64,000 nucleotides of DNA from Pseudomonas fluorescens (GTDB taxonomy: Bacteria > Pseudomonadota > Gammaproteobacteria > Pseudomonadales > Pseudomonadaceae): positions 354,519-418,518 of the forward strand of contig NZ_MRST01000027.1 in the NCBI RefSeq assembly GCF_001902145.1, read 5' to 3'. Within the stretch, counting starts at the first letter, position 1. Each line of letters opens with the position of its first letter. The position numbers and the translations under genes are program-made. The notes under the pieces are model-generated. The model was not told the DNA's origin. It was given only the letters and a program-made list of their open reading frames with translations, and did no database searches. Shown in pieces: positions 26,610 to 36,244 of the stretch.

Positions 26610-27494
26610 TTACGCCAACTGAAACGCCGGATGCTCGCGCAACGCGCTGACGCAGTAGTCGACAAAGCTGCGCATGCGCATCGACGCATGACGGCCTTCG
26701 CGGTAGACCACATGCACCGGCTGGGGCGGCAACTCGAAGGTAGGCAACAGGCGCTGCAACTGGCCGCTCGCCAGGTGTTCGTGCAGCGGGTAACTCAAGG
26801 CTCGAATCACGCCCGCCCCCTGCACCGCCGCATTGATCGCGCCTTGGACAGTGGCGCAACTCAGTCGGGCGCGTGCCTTGAGGGTGTAATGCGGGAAATC
26901 CCAGTGCACCGGGTCGGCGCTGGCAATCAGATGATGCTGCTTGAGTTCAGCCGGATGCCGGGGTTCGCCCCGGGTCGCCAAGTAAGCGGGGCTGGCGCAA
27001 AGGACAGTGCCCACCTGCCCGACCTGCCGCGCAATCAGCGAAGAGCTGGGCAATTCGCCGACCAGCACCGCCACGTCCAGCCCTTCTGCGTGCAGGTTAG
27101 GGAAATAGTCGTGGTAGTGCGCAATGACACGCACCGCCGGGTAGCGATCCGCATAGCCGGCCAACAACGGCGCCATGACATAGCGGCTGAACAGTAACGG
27201 CAGGAATATCCGCAGGTCGCCCTGGGCCTGCACATGCAAACCGTTGGCCGAGGCCTCGGCCGCGTCCACCGCTGCCAGCAGGCGTACACAGTCGGCAAGG
27301 TAAGCCTGGCCCGCGTCGGTGAGGCTGACCCCGCGTGTACTACGTTGCAGCAACACCACCCGCAGGCGTGCCTCCAGGCGCGCAACCGCACGGACCAGGG
27401 TCGGGCCGGAGACCAAGGCACGGCGTGCCGCCGAGGCCAGGCTGGGTTGCCCGGCCAGCGCGGCAAACAACTGCATATCGCGAAAGCGCTCCAT
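26610..27494 (-). CDS. LysR-family regulator
   Basis: About 294 residues with the LysR winged helix at the N-terminus (LASAARRALVSGPTLVRAVARLEARL) and a substrate-binding domain. The helix is less conserved than normal. The start overlaps the stop of another LysR gene (TGATG), so the two regulators are made from one message. Confidence 0.88.
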   Translation of the reverse strand: MERFRDMQLFAALAGQPSLASAARRALVSGPTLVRAVARLEARLRVVLLQRSTRGVSLTDAGQAYLADCVRLLAAVDAAEASANGLHVQAQGDLRIFLPLLFSRYVMAPLLAGYADRYPAVRVIAHYHDYFPNLHAEGLDVAVLVGELPSSSLIARQVGQVGTVLCASPAYLATRGEPRHPAELKQHHLIASADPVHWDFPHYTLKARARLSCATVQGAINAAVQGAGVIRALSYPLHEHLASGQLQRLLPTFELPPQPVHVVYREGRHASMRMRSFVDYCVSALREHPAFQLA

Positions 27495-28414
27495 CAAACG
27501 CGCCGCTTCGTCGCTGGATTGAGGGCCGCGTCCTGTCCGAGGCGCTGGCTTAAGAAATCCACAAAGGTGTTGACCTTGGCCGGTATGCGGCCGTTTTGCT
27601 GGAACACCACGTGGATCGGCAGCGGTGCCGGTTCGAAAGCCTCCAGCACCAGCTCCAGCTCACCCGCCGCCACCGCTGCCGCCACCTGATAGGACAGCAC
27701 ACGCGTCATGCCCCAGCCCAGGCGCGTCAGGTTGATTGCGGCATTGTTCGCCGTAACGCTCAGACGCGGCTCAATGGCTATCTTCAGCGGCCGCCCGGCG
27801 TCGACGAACGTCCACTCACTGACCAGTTGGCTGGACGATGAGGTGACAATCTTGGCTTCCCGCAATTGCTCAGGCCGCTGCGGGCGCCCATGTTGGTCCA
27901 GATGAGCCGGCGATGCGCACACCACCCGGCGCACTTCGCCGACCTTGATCGCCTGCTGCCCGGGTTCGTGCAGATGGCCGATACGCACCGCCACATCGAC
28001 GCCTTCATCGGCCATGTTGACCACACGGTCGACCAGCAAGGCACTGATGTTCACCAGGGGGAACTGGTCGAGGTACTCCCCCAGCACAGGCGCCACATAC
28101 AGCTCGCCAAACAGCACCGGTGCGGTCACTGTCAGGTGGCCGCCAGGGATGGAGTAACTGCCCGCTGCCGCCTCCTCGGCCTCTTCCAGTTCGGCGAGAA
28201 TGCGTCGGCAATCTTCCAGGTAACGCTGGCCGGCATCGGTCAGGTGCAGGCTGCGCGTGGTGCGCGACAGCAGTTGCGTACCGATGCGCTGCTCCATGGC
28301 AGCAATGGCGCGGGTCACGCTGGGTGGCGAGGTTTTCAGGCGGCGCGCCGCAGCCGCAAACCCCTCCTCCTCGGCCACCGCCAGGAACACCTGCATTTCA
28401 TGAAATCGGTCCAT
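27494..28414 (-). CDS. LysR-family regulator
   Basis: 306 residues with a standard LysR helix-turn-helix (FAAAARRLKTSPPSVTRAI) and the full effector domain. AGAGG precedes the ATG at 28414. It is 16 bases from the GST gene and overlaps the second LysR gene, so GST-LysR-LysR form one leftward unit divergent from an aldo/keto reductase. Confidence 0.9.
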   Translation of the reverse strand: MDRFHEMQVFLAVAEEEGFAAAARRLKTSPPSVTRAIAAMEQRIGTQLLSRTTRSLHLTDAGQRYLEDCRRILAELEEAEEAAAGSYSIPGGHLTVTAPVLFGELYVAPVLGEYLDQFPLVNISALLVDRVVNMADEGVDVAVRIGHLHEPGQQAIKVGEVRRVVCASPAHLDQHGRPQRPEQLREAKIVTSSSSQLVSEWTFVDAGRPLKIAIEPRLSVTANNAAINLTRLGWGMTRVLSYQVAAAVAAGELELVLEAFEPAPLPIHVVFQQNGRIPAKVNTFVDFLSQRLGQDAALNPATKRRV

Positions 28415-28430
28415 CGGCGCCTCTTGATCG

Positions 28431-29063
28431 TTACTGTGATTGCAGCCCCACCGCCGTGCGCGGCATAGCGACAAACCCCGGCAAGGCTTCGATGCTGGCA
28501 AGCCACGCACGCACCTCAGGGTAGTCGGCCAGCGATACGTTGCCTTCCGGCGCATGGGCCACGTAGGTGTAGAACGCGATATCGGCAATGCTTGGCTGAT
28601 CACCGGCCAGAAAGCGGCTCTCGCCCAGTTGCTGCTCCACCACGTTCAGCAGTGCATGGGCTCGGTTGATTGCGCTGACAGTGTCCACCTCGGCGCCAAA
28701 CACCGTGGCCAAGCGCGCCGTAGCGGGCCCGGCATGGAGTTGACCGGCGGCGGCCGAGAGCCAGCGTTGTATCCGCGCTTGGCCGATGGGATCGCTTGGC
28801 AGCCACTGCCCTTTGCCATAGGTACTGGCAAGGTAGACCAGAATCGCGTTGGAGTCGGCCAACACAGTGCCGCCGTCGTCGATCACCGGTACCTGGCCGA
28901 AGTGGTTGAGGTTGGCGATGAATTCGGGCGTTTTATGCGCACCTTGTTTGAGGTCCACCAGGATAAATTCAGTGGGCAGGCCCAGCAGGGATAGCATCAG
29001 CTCGACCCGGTGGGAGTGGCCGGATAAGGGAAAACCATACAGTTTGATTGCAGGCTGGGTCAT
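28431..29063 (-). CDS. glutathione S-transferase family protein
   Basis: 210 residues: N-terminal thioredoxin-like domain (residues 1-80; the glutathione-binding motif GQVPVIDD, and ADSNAI) and a C-terminal all-helical domain. The active-site region has Ser-Gly-His-Ser. TGGAG lies seven bases before ATG 29063. It probably conjugates or isomerises an electrophile. It is divergent from the aldo/keto reductase gene across about 215 bases that likely carry LysR sites. Confidence 0.88.
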   Translation of the reverse strand: MTQPAIKLYGFPLSGHSHRVELMLSLLGLPTEFILVDLKQGAHKTPEFIANLNHFGQVPVIDDGGTVLADSNAILVYLASTYGKGQWLPSDPIGQARIQRWLSAAAGQLHAGPATARLATVFGAEVDTVSAINRAHALLNVVEQQLGESRFLAGDQPSIADIAFYTYVAHAPEGNVSLADYPEVRAWLASIEALPGFVAMPRTAVGLQSQ

Positions 29064-29278
29064 GAAAGGCTCCAAAAGAATGGGTATCGACGCCAGGCAT
29101 ATTCCACTGCCGCCTCAGTCGGCGGAATGACCAGGATTTACAATCCAGCATTTCATTAGGCGAAACAATCACCTGTCCGAAACTCTCGGCGCCGGCGTCG
29201 CAATTTCATGAAAAAAATTCAAACTATCGCCCTCCCCATCGTTCACACCTTCACGTGCAACGTTAAGTAGGAGGCAAC

Positions 29279-30355
29279 ATGCAGTACCGACAACTGGGTC
29301 ATTCCGGCCTGCTGGTCTCGGAAATCATCCTGGGCACCGTGCCCTTTGGCGGTCGCGCAGAGTTTGAAAAATGCGGTGCGGTGGACGTGCCCCTGGCCAA
29401 GCGCATGTTCGATATGGCGTTCGACGCCGGAGTGAATATGGTCGACACCGCCGACCTCTATTCCCACGGCCTGGCCGAAGAAGTGGTGGGCAAGGCGCTG
29501 GGCGACAAGCGCAACGACATTCTGCTGGCCACCAAAGGCCGCAGCCCGGTGGACGACAACCCCAACAACTCCGGCTCGTCGCGCTACCACTTGATCCGCG
29601 CCTGCGAAGCCAGCCTCAAGCGCCTGGGCACCGACCACATTGACTTGTACCAACTGCACAACTGGGACGGCATGACGCCAATCGAAGAGACCCTGGAAGC
29701 CCTGCGCCTGTTGGTCGGCTCAGGCAAGATCCGCTACTTCGGCACCAGCAATTTCACCGCCTGGCAGATGATGAAAACCCTGGGCAAGGCTGAACTGCAC
29801 GGCATGCTCAAGCCGATTACCCAGCAGATCTACTACACCCCGGAATCTCGCGAGGCCGAGTACGAGTTGCTGCCGTTGGCCCTGGACCAGCAGGTTGGCA
29901 CTTTGGTGTGGGGCCCGATGGGCGAAGGCTTGCTGACCGGCACGACCCGACGCGGGCACAAGCCGCCCGCCAATACCCGCCAGGGCAGCGGTTGGCCGGA
30001 ACCCTACGTCCACGACCAGGAACGTGCACTGGACATTATCGAGACCCTCGCCGCCGTCGGTGATGAACACGGCGTCTCGGTAGCCCGCACCTGCCTGGCC
30101 TGGCTCAAGGATCGCCCGGGGATCACCTCGCTGATTATCGGCGCCCGTACGGAAGCACACCTGCGCGATAACCTGGCGGCCACCGAGCTGAAACTCACCG
30201 AAGAGCAGTCGGCGCGCATCGAAGCCATCACTCGCCGTCAGCCGTTGTACCCCTACTGGCACCGCTTCACCGCCGGGATTGATCGTTTTGATCCAGCGGA
30301 GCAACCCTTCCTGGCCGAACATCAAAAAACACTGGAGGCGCGCCAGGACAAATAA
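29279..30355 (+). CDS. aldo/keto reductase
   Basis: 358 residues with the (beta/alpha)8 fold of the AKR family. The catalytic tetrad is visible: Asp and Tyr in DTADLYS, Lys in LLATKG, His in LYQLHNWD. NADPH-binding region GARTEAHLRDN lies near the C-terminus. TAGGAGG before the ATG. Likely reduces aldehydes or ketones; with the divergent GST and LysR genes it suggests a carbonyl or electrophile detoxification unit. Confidence 0.9.
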   Translation: MQYRQLGHSGLLVSEIILGTVPFGGRAEFEKCGAVDVPLAKRMFDMAFDAGVNMVDTADLYSHGLAEEVVGKALGDKRNDILLATKGRSPVDDNPNNSGSSRYHLIRACEASLKRLGTDHIDLYQLHNWDGMTPIEETLEALRLLVGSGKIRYFGTSNFTAWQMMKTLGKAELHGMLKPITQQIYYTPESREAEYELLPLALDQQVGTLVWGPMGEGLLTGTTRRGHKPPANTRQGSGWPEPYVHDQERALDIIETLAAVGDEHGVSVARTCLAWLKDRPGITSLIIGARTEAHLRDNLAATELKLTEEQSARIEAITRRQPLYPYWHRFTAGIDRFDPAEQPFLAEHQKTLEARQDK

Positions 30356-30706
30356 AACAGCACCCGCCCCAATGCCGATGAATTAAGCGAACGCAATGCT
30401 CAAAGCAACGAAGATCCACTGTGGGAGCGGGTTTGCCTGCGAAAGCGGTGATGCAGTAACAGGTAGCGACTGACACACCGCCTTCGCGAGCAAGCCCGCT
30501 CCCACAAGGGAACTGCGCTTAAGTGACTGGGGTTGGGACAAGCCCACATTTTTGGGTTGCACGCGATGGCAATGCTGCCTATATTTCCCGCCTGGCGCTC
30601 TCTACGCCACCTTCCGCGGAAAGGGCTGCGCCCAAGACATCCCAGCTCTACCTCATTTCTACGACTCCCAACCTTGAAGCGGAAAAGGTTTGTACAAGGA
30701 GCTCGT
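30356..30706. other. gene-free stretch with a REPIN
   Basis: Contains the REPIN at 30420-30506; the rest up to the next ribosome-binding site shows no gene. Confidence 0.55.
30420..30506. repeat. REPIN (TGTGGGAGCGGG class)
   Basis: Starts TGTGGGAGCGGGTTTGCCTG and ends with CAAGCCCGCTCCCACA in inverted orientation. The arms match only partly. Confidence 0.85.
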
Positions 30707-31912
30707 ATGTCGCAACGCCCTTTAGCCTCCACTACCAACGGCCGTCTCAACCTTGAGCAGCAGCGCAAACGTGCCAAGGAACTGTTGCCGCAGCTGAAAA
30801 ACCGAGACCCCAGCGCCACGTTGGCCCAGGCCCAGTGGCAGGTCGCCAAGCAATTGGGCTTTGCCAGTTGGCCCAAGCTCAAGGCGCATATCGATGCCCT
30901 GGACTTTGCTGCACGCCACCAAGGTTTCGAGGCCAGCGACGAGGCACGCACCCGCCATTGGCGCTGTGGCAATGACATTGCCCACAGCTTGCAGGTGGCT
31001 GGGTTCAAGGGCCGCTTCCAGATGCTCAGCGACCCGCTGTGCATGGGCCCCGTACGCGATCTTCCCAGCGCCGAATTCCGCCGCCTGCGCAGCGCTTTTA
31101 TCAGCCAGGCCTTTGCCCTGGCCCCTGCTGATGTAAACCTGCGCGTTGACGATGAATACACCCAATTGGACTCACTGGCCGGCGCCGAACATAGCGTGCT
31201 GTGGTGTGAAGCGGACGCCTATGACCAACTGTTCCTGATACGCGCACTCTCAAGCCTTGAACGTGCGCCAAAAAAGCTTGAGCTGATCGAGGTCGACCGC
31301 ATACCGGGCGTCGAACGGTTTATCGGCATCGGGCAACTGGCGCCCGACGTGCTTGCCTGGCTGTGGCCTCAGCGACGCTTGATCGACGACGCGGCCGTGC
31401 ACCTGGCCAAACAAGCCTGGTCGGCTTACTGCGATCCCTCGCCGATCAAGCTGGCAGAACTGGCCCGTACCGCTCACCCGAGCCTGCCGCTTCTTGCACC
31501 GGCGCTACGCCGCCAATTGCAGGAGTTGCCAGGGATTGAGGATGGCCTCTCACTGACCGAGCGCTTGGCGCTGAGGTATATCGCCGAAAGCGGGCCAGTG
31601 GCGTTTGCCCGGGTCTTCGCGGAGTTGATGGCCAAGCGCGAACCACTGCCGTTTCTCGGCGATCTGATGTTTCATGCGCTGATGCGGCCGTTGATGGATG
31701 GCGAGCAGCCATTGGTGGTGGAAACAGAGAGGGATCAACCCTGGCCTCAGCGCTACTTGGCGTTGACATCATTGGGACAGGCAGTCGCAAATGGCGACGC
31801 CAATTGGATGGACCACGTCAGCCATGAGCGTTGGGTCGGCGGTGTGTGCCTCAGGCCTCGGCAGCCCCATTGGCGAATGGGCAATCACCACCTGCCCACC
31901 TGGGGGCGCTGA
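30707..31912 (+). CDS. DUF1835 domain-containing protein
   Basis: 401 residues. The segment MLSDPLCMGPVRDLPSAEFR and the following VLWCEADAYDQLFLIRAL are typical of DUF1835. An N-terminal helical part (residues 1-70) resembles ankyrin-family leader regions found in similar proteins. AAGGAG lies six bases before ATG 30707. Function unknown. Convergent with a receiver-like gene, four bases apart. Confidence 0.75.
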   Translation: MSQRPLASTTNGRLNLEQQRKRAKELLPQLKNRDPSATLAQAQWQVAKQLGFASWPKLKAHIDALDFAARHQGFEASDEARTRHWRCGNDIAHSLQVAGFKGRFQMLSDPLCMGPVRDLPSAEFRRLRSAFISQAFALAPADVNLRVDDEYTQLDSLAGAEHSVLWCEADAYDQLFLIRALSSLERAPKKLELIEVDRIPGVERFIGIGQLAPDVLAWLWPQRRLIDDAAVHLAKQAWSAYCDPSPIKLAELARTAHPSLPLLAPALRRQLQELPGIEDGLSLTERLALRYIAESGPVAFARVFAELMAKREPLPFLGDLMFHALMRPLMDGEQPLVVETERDQPWPQRYLALTSLGQAVANGDANWMDHVSHERWVGGVCLRPRQPHWRMGNHHLPTWGR

Positions 31913-31915
31913 CGC

Positions 31916-32335
31916 TCAACGCTTGGGCGACATCCCGGCGACGCGCGTCATCGCCGCCGGGTCGAGCATTTCCAGGCAACGGCACAGGGAATTGAAATCC
32001 GGTGATTGCGACAAGGACAGATGCAAGGTCTGGCTGGCCGACACTGGCACCACCGACCGCTGCGCGCACTGCCCGTCATAGATCAGCGCGTGCCGGATCA
32101 TCGGGTTTTCACGGCAGAACTTCAGCAGGTCGACCTGGCGCGAACGCACCAGCGCGGTGTTGATGATCAACAGGTCGAACATCACGCCGTTCGAGCACGT
32201 CAGCGCCTGAACTTCGTCGAATGAGCTCAAGGGGGCGATACGGTAATAGCCCAACTGGTTGAGCATTTTCTCGATCTTGACCCGCTGCAGATGCTCCCCG
32301 TCGGCGATCAGAAAACGTAACGTTTTATTGGACAT
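31916..32335 (-). CDS. response-regulator-like pseudo-receiver protein
   Basis: 139 residues with the size and order of a single receiver domain: FLIADGEHLQRVKIEKMLNQ at the start, FDLLIIN at the position of the phospho-acceptor strand. The acceptor Asp appears to be Asn, and the usual Lys switch is not clear, so phosphorylation is unlikely. It probably acts by binding a partner. No output domain follows. The start ATG 32335 has a weak ribosome-binding site. Confidence 0.7.
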   Translation of the reverse strand: MSNKTLRFLIADGEHLQRVKIEKMLNQLGYYRIAPLSSFDEVQALTCSNGVMFDLLIINTALVRSRQVDLLKFCRENPMIRHALIYDGQCAQRSVVPVSASQTLHLSLSQSPDFNSLCRCLEMLDPAAMTRVAGMSPKR

Positions 32336-32506
32336 AGGCAAACCAGGCAGGTGGGCAGCGACGACGATCCTTCAACGCTCGCTACATTACCCGCCAAGGG
32401 TGAAGCCTGGCTTTAAGACGATTCCGAAACAGCACCGAGCCGCGAGCCTCGCAAATGATTAGACTGGCGCGCCGACCACGCCACCACGTTCCTCGAGACC
32501 CAGCCC

Positions 32507-33343
32507 ATGCGCAACCTGTTCTTCGCCAGCCTCTGCTTGCTCACCACCGCCCTCGCGGGCTGCCAGCAACACCCGCCGGCCAATGACCAACTCGACGCCG
32601 TGCTCTGGACCCAGACCTCCATCGAGCACGAGCTGATCTACCGCCAGCTCTTCGCCAATGCCACCCGCCAACTGGATGTCGCCCTGGCCGACCCGAGCTG
32701 GGACGCCCTGCCCTTTGCCCCACGCAACCTGGCCGGCTTGCCCCCGGCAGTGGTGGTGGACATCGACGAAACCCTGCTGGACAACGTGCCCCTCAACGCC
32801 CGCGACATTATCAATAATCAGGTCTATTCCTATGATCGCTGGAACACCTGGGTCGACCAGGCCAAGGCCCAGGCACTGCCAGGCTCGGTAGCGTTCCTGC
32901 AGGCGGCCAGGCAAAAAGGCATCCAGGTTTACTACCTCACCAACCGCGAACACAGCCAGGTCGCGGCCACCGCCAAAAACCTGCGTTTGCGCGGCTTTCC
33001 GATTGAGAGCGACGCACAGATCCTGGCCGCCAGCACCCCCACCGGCCACTGCGAAAGCGCGGGATACGGCAAGCAGTGCCGCCGCCAGTGGGTCGCCAGC
33101 CATGCCCGCGTGCTGTTGATGGCCGGTGACTCGCTGGGAGATTTCGTGCAAGCCGAACACAACACCCTGGATGCACAACGCAAGGCCGTCAAACCCTATG
33201 TGAATTGGCTAGGCCAGCGTTGGTTCCTGCTGCCCAACCCTAGCTACGGCAACTGGTACAGCGCGCCGTATGGGGATGATGAAACACTGCCGTTTGCGCA
33301 GAAACGCAGGCTCAAGCAGAGCGCACTGCTCATGCAAGAGTAG
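32507..33343 (+). CDS. class C/P4-type acid phosphatase lipoprotein
   Basis: 278 residues with a lipoprotein signal ending in LAGC and the HAD-fold motifs DIDETLLDN (about residue 86), YYLTNRE and GDSLGDF. These define the outer-membrane 5'-nucleotidase/acid phosphatase e(P4) family, which removes phosphate from nucleotides outside the cytoplasm. It stands alone and is followed by a small membrane-protein gene. Confidence 0.9.
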   Translation: MRNLFFASLCLLTTALAGCQQHPPANDQLDAVLWTQTSIEHELIYRQLFANATRQLDVALADPSWDALPFAPRNLAGLPPAVVVDIDETLLDNVPLNARDIINNQVYSYDRWNTWVDQAKAQALPGSVAFLQAARQKGIQVYYLTNREHSQVAATAKNLRLRGFPIESDAQILAASTPTGHCESAGYGKQCRRQWVASHARVLLMAGDSLGDFVQAEHNTLDAQRKAVKPYVNWLGQRWFLLPNPSYGNWYSAPYGDDETLPFAQKRRLKQSALLMQE

Positions 33344-33430
33344 CCTTGGTAGCATAAGAACGTTTTTGAGTGACTGCTCACGAGCAACGCACCAGCAAGA
33401 ACACTTTTACTTGACAGGAAGTCCACCAAA

Positions 33431-34213
33431 ATGACCATCACAATTATCAGCATGCTGATACTTTCGTTTGTTGCATTCGCTTTTCTCAGCAGAGTGGCGA
33501 TCGTCCAATTACGCAAAGAATATGGTGATGATCTAAGAGTCACCTTCTATCTATTTTCCCTAACGATGGTCATTACCCTCGCGTTAGCGACGTACGCATT
33601 CATAACGGGCGCAATCGGCAATGGAACATTCCAAGGACCGATTGGATCATTCCTCAGTCGCCTATTGACTGTAATGCTTGACCTTGAAAAGGACTTGATG
33701 ATCTTGCTGGTGATCGTAGGCATCATCTTAATACCCCAAGTGCTGAACTACATAATCTGTGGATTCATAGGCTGCGCGTCTCCGGTGATTTTTATTGAAG
33801 GTAGCCTGACATTTCTGATATGGGGCGTCATCAAAGCTTTTTCCGTGTCCGCGGCCATATTTGCTTCGCTATTCATTCTTTATGCAGGCAGTGTCCTTAA
33901 AACCAACGGACATGAAATGCTTGGAACGCTGTACATGGCGTCAATGTCGCTGTCCTTTTCACTTACCACACTTATGCTTTATAGGGACTCGCATGGCGCG
34001 GTTGTCGCACTTCAGACGAAATTTCCAAAACTCATGAACAAACTCGCCAGCCTGCATGCATTGGCTGCCCGACATGAGCAAAGCTCTGCTTCAAATAAGA
34101 AAATCAAGCTTGCGGAGCAGAGCAAGCAATCTACAGCGCATTTATCATCCAAAAGAACGACTGATGACACACATGCGCAGACCTCATCGAGCCCCCAAGA
34201 AGCACAGTCTTAA
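33431..34213 (+). CDS. hypothetical membrane protein
   Basis: 260 residues with five or six membrane segments (about 4-22, 38-60, 88-112, 118-155, 163-183) and a polar C-terminal tail rich in Ser, Lys and Thr (about 200-260). AGGAAG lies nine bases before the ATG. GC content is lower than the neighbours, which hints at a recent origin. No family is recognised. Confidence 0.65.
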   Translation: MTITIISMLILSFVAFAFLSRVAIVQLRKEYGDDLRVTFYLFSLTMVITLALATYAFITGAIGNGTFQGPIGSFLSRLLTVMLDLEKDLMILLVIVGIILIPQVLNYIICGFIGCASPVIFIEGSLTFLIWGVIKAFSVSAAIFASLFILYAGSVLKTNGHEMLGTLYMASMSLSFSLTTLMLYRDSHGAVVALQTKFPKLMNKLASLHALAARHEQSSASNKKIKLAEQSKQSTAHLSSKRTTDDTHAQTSSSPQEAQS

Positions 34214-34216
34214 GGA

Positions 34217-34639
34217 TCAAAGGTTCCTTGCCGCAATTGCCTCCACCTCCACCAACGCCCCCGGCAACGGCAGCGCCACTACTTGCAACGCGGTGCGCGC
34301 CGGTTTGTTTGGCTGTTCGGGCGTGCCAAAGAACTGGGTATAGCCGCGCTGCAACCCGGCAAAATCCAGCTTGCCACCGGTCTCTTCGGCGCCGACCAGA
34401 AACACCCGTAACTGCACGATGTCGCCCAGGTCCAGGTCGTGTTGGCGCAGGATCTGGCGCAGTTTGTTGAACACTGAAACGCTCTGCACTTCGGTGTCGC
34501 CATACACCCCAGGCACCTTCGGGTCGGCGGAGTCCGGCAGCGTGCCGCTGACAAACACCAGGCTGGCCGAGGCCGGCACGGTGACGGTTTGCGAGATGGG
34601 GAATTCGCCGACGCTGGTGCGTTGGATACTGTCGCTCAT
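34217..34639 (-). CDS. RidA-family protein of the amine oxidase operon
   Basis: 140 residues of RidA fold. AGGAG precedes the ATG. It lies 11 bases after the amine oxidase gene at the end of the operon that begins with a TonB receptor. Amine oxidases make imines, which RidA proteins hydrolyse to carbonyl plus ammonia, so a direct functional link is likely. Convergent with the membrane-protein gene, three bases away. Confidence 0.85.
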   Translation of the reverse strand: MSDSIQRTSVGEFPISQTVTVPASASLVFVSGTLPDSADPKVPGVYGDTEVQSVSVFNKLRQILRQHDLDLGDIVQLRVFLVGAEETGGKLDFAGLQRGYTQFFGTPEQPNKPARTALQVVALPLPGALVEVEAIAARNL

Positions 34640-34650
34640 GGTGCTGCTCC

Positions 34651-36234
34651 TCAGGATGCGGCCAACGCCGCGAGTTGGTGTTGTTGGGTGATGCGCTCGG
34701 CCAGTTGCGCGACCACATGGCGCGCCGAGTTGGCTGCCGATTCCTGCCAGATACCCACGCCGCTCTGCACCAGGCCATCGCCGGCGAAGTACACCCGGCC
34801 ATGGGGCTGTTCAAGCAAGGCGTGGGCCTGGGCGGGGAAGTTTTCGCGTTGCAACCACGGGCCTTCGCTGTAGGGGATCTGCTCCCAGGACACCGCCAGT
34901 GGATGGCGCAAATGCCTGGAACAATCTGGATGCAACAGCTCCACGGCTTGCCGGGAAGCGGCGTACTGCTGATCGAGGGGCTGGCCGCCAAACACGTCGG
35001 CGCCCTCGCCGGTCACGTAACCGGCCACCAGCACGCCTTCGCGGGTGTTGAGGTCGTTGCTGGGGTACCACAGCAGGCGCGCCGGGTGCTCGATCCACGA
35101 CAAGCCGCCGTAGGTACGGTAGTCGGTCTCCCAAAAGCGCGGGGATTGCCAGGCCACCTTGGTCGCCTGGTCGCTGCGGGTGCTGAGCAAGGCCGCCTTG
35201 ACCGGCGCGCTGAAGTCGGTATCGAGCTTGGCCAGCAGGGGCAGCGGCAAGGTAGAGACCAGAAAGTCGCCACGCACCACCTGTTCACGGCCACTGTGCT
35301 GGTCGTGGTAGGTCACGGCCACGCCGTCCTCCAGCTGGCGGATCTGCCGCACCTGGGCGCCCAGTTGCACCTGCTCCTGCACGCGCCGGTAGAAGGCTTC
35401 GGTGATGCGGTCCATGCCGCCCACCGGCTGGAACATGGTGGCCGAAAATTCCGGGAACTCGGTGTGCAGTAAAGCCCCCCAGAGTTCCGGGTGCAGCAAC
35501 CGCTCTAACGTCAACGGGCTGCGGCGGTCGGGCAAGGCGCCAGGGTGGGCGGCGGATTCAAGGTGCCCCGAACGCAGGGTGCCCTCGAACGCCAACGCCT
35601 GGGACAGGTCGCCATAGACCTGCAAAAAGGCCAGCAGGCGCGTGCGCTCTTCGCCACTCAGCACATCGTCAAGGGCATCGCGTTGCACCGCCTTGGCCAA
35701 CAAGCCGGATAAATGCCCCCGCGTATCGTTGAGCGCCTGGCCGACGCTGAACGCTGCCTGGCTCAGGTCCGGTCGCACCTGAGCACCATGACTGCTGTTG
35801 ACCAGCACTTCCAGGGGCACGCCCAGTTCACTGCAATAGTCGAGGATCGTGCGGTGCTGGCTGGGGATGCGCGCCGGGCCGGCGTTGAAATACTGGCCTG
35901 GGTCAAACCCCACCGTTTGCGAGCGACCGTCCTTATAGTCCACGCGGTCGCCGTTACGCAGGGTCCAGGTGCGTCCACCCACGCGCTCACGGGCCTCCAG
36001 CACCTGCACACTGAAGCCGGCGCGCGTCAATTCCAGCGCAGTGACCAGCCCGGCAATCCCGGCGCCCAGCACCAGAACCCGAATGCCCTGCCCCAGGTCG
36101 TCCTTGAGTTTCAGCGGTTGCGGTCGGCGGTGTGACGATGGGCCCAGGCCCAACACCGCCAATGCGTCCTTGACCGCCTTCTCACCGCCGACTGCGGCAA
36201 TACTCGATAGCGCTTCACGTCGTGTCAGTCCCAT
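34651..36234 (-). CDS. flavin-containing amine/L-amino acid oxidase
   Basis: 527 residues. A Tat-like N-terminus (LTRREAL) precedes the FAD-binding Rossmann motif VLGAGIAGLVTALELTRAG and the following RVGGRTWT. The C-terminal FAGDGLVQSGVGIWQESAANSA is the second FAD site. This matches the tryptophan 2-monooxygenase/L-amino acid oxidase group. The twin Arg suggests export as a folded protein. With an amino acid ABC transporter upstream and RidA downstream, it probably oxidises an imported amino compound. Confidence 0.85.
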   Translation of the reverse strand: MGLTRREALSSIAAVGGEKAVKDALAVLGLGPSSHRRPQPLKLKDDLGQGIRVLVLGAGIAGLVTALELTRAGFSVQVLEARERVGGRTWTLRNGDRVDYKDGRSQTVGFDPGQYFNAGPARIPSQHRTILDYCSELGVPLEVLVNSSHGAQVRPDLSQAAFSVGQALNDTRGHLSGLLAKAVQRDALDDVLSGEERTRLLAFLQVYGDLSQALAFEGTLRSGHLESAAHPGALPDRRSPLTLERLLHPELWGALLHTEFPEFSATMFQPVGGMDRITEAFYRRVQEQVQLGAQVRQIRQLEDGVAVTYHDQHSGREQVVRGDFLVSTLPLPLLAKLDTDFSAPVKAALLSTRSDQATKVAWQSPRFWETDYRTYGGLSWIEHPARLLWYPSNDLNTREGVLVAGYVTGEGADVFGGQPLDQQYAASRQAVELLHPDCSRHLRHPLAVSWEQIPYSEGPWLQRENFPAQAHALLEQPHGRVYFAGDGLVQSGVGIWQESAANSARHVVAQLAERITQQHQLAALAAS

Positions 36235-36244
36235 GTCGATGCTC

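Noticed and set aside
10712..30506. A CRISPR array suggested by repeated 20-base units
   Set aside because: The units are inverted pairs spaced kilobases apart, which are REPINs and not regularly spaced direct repeats.
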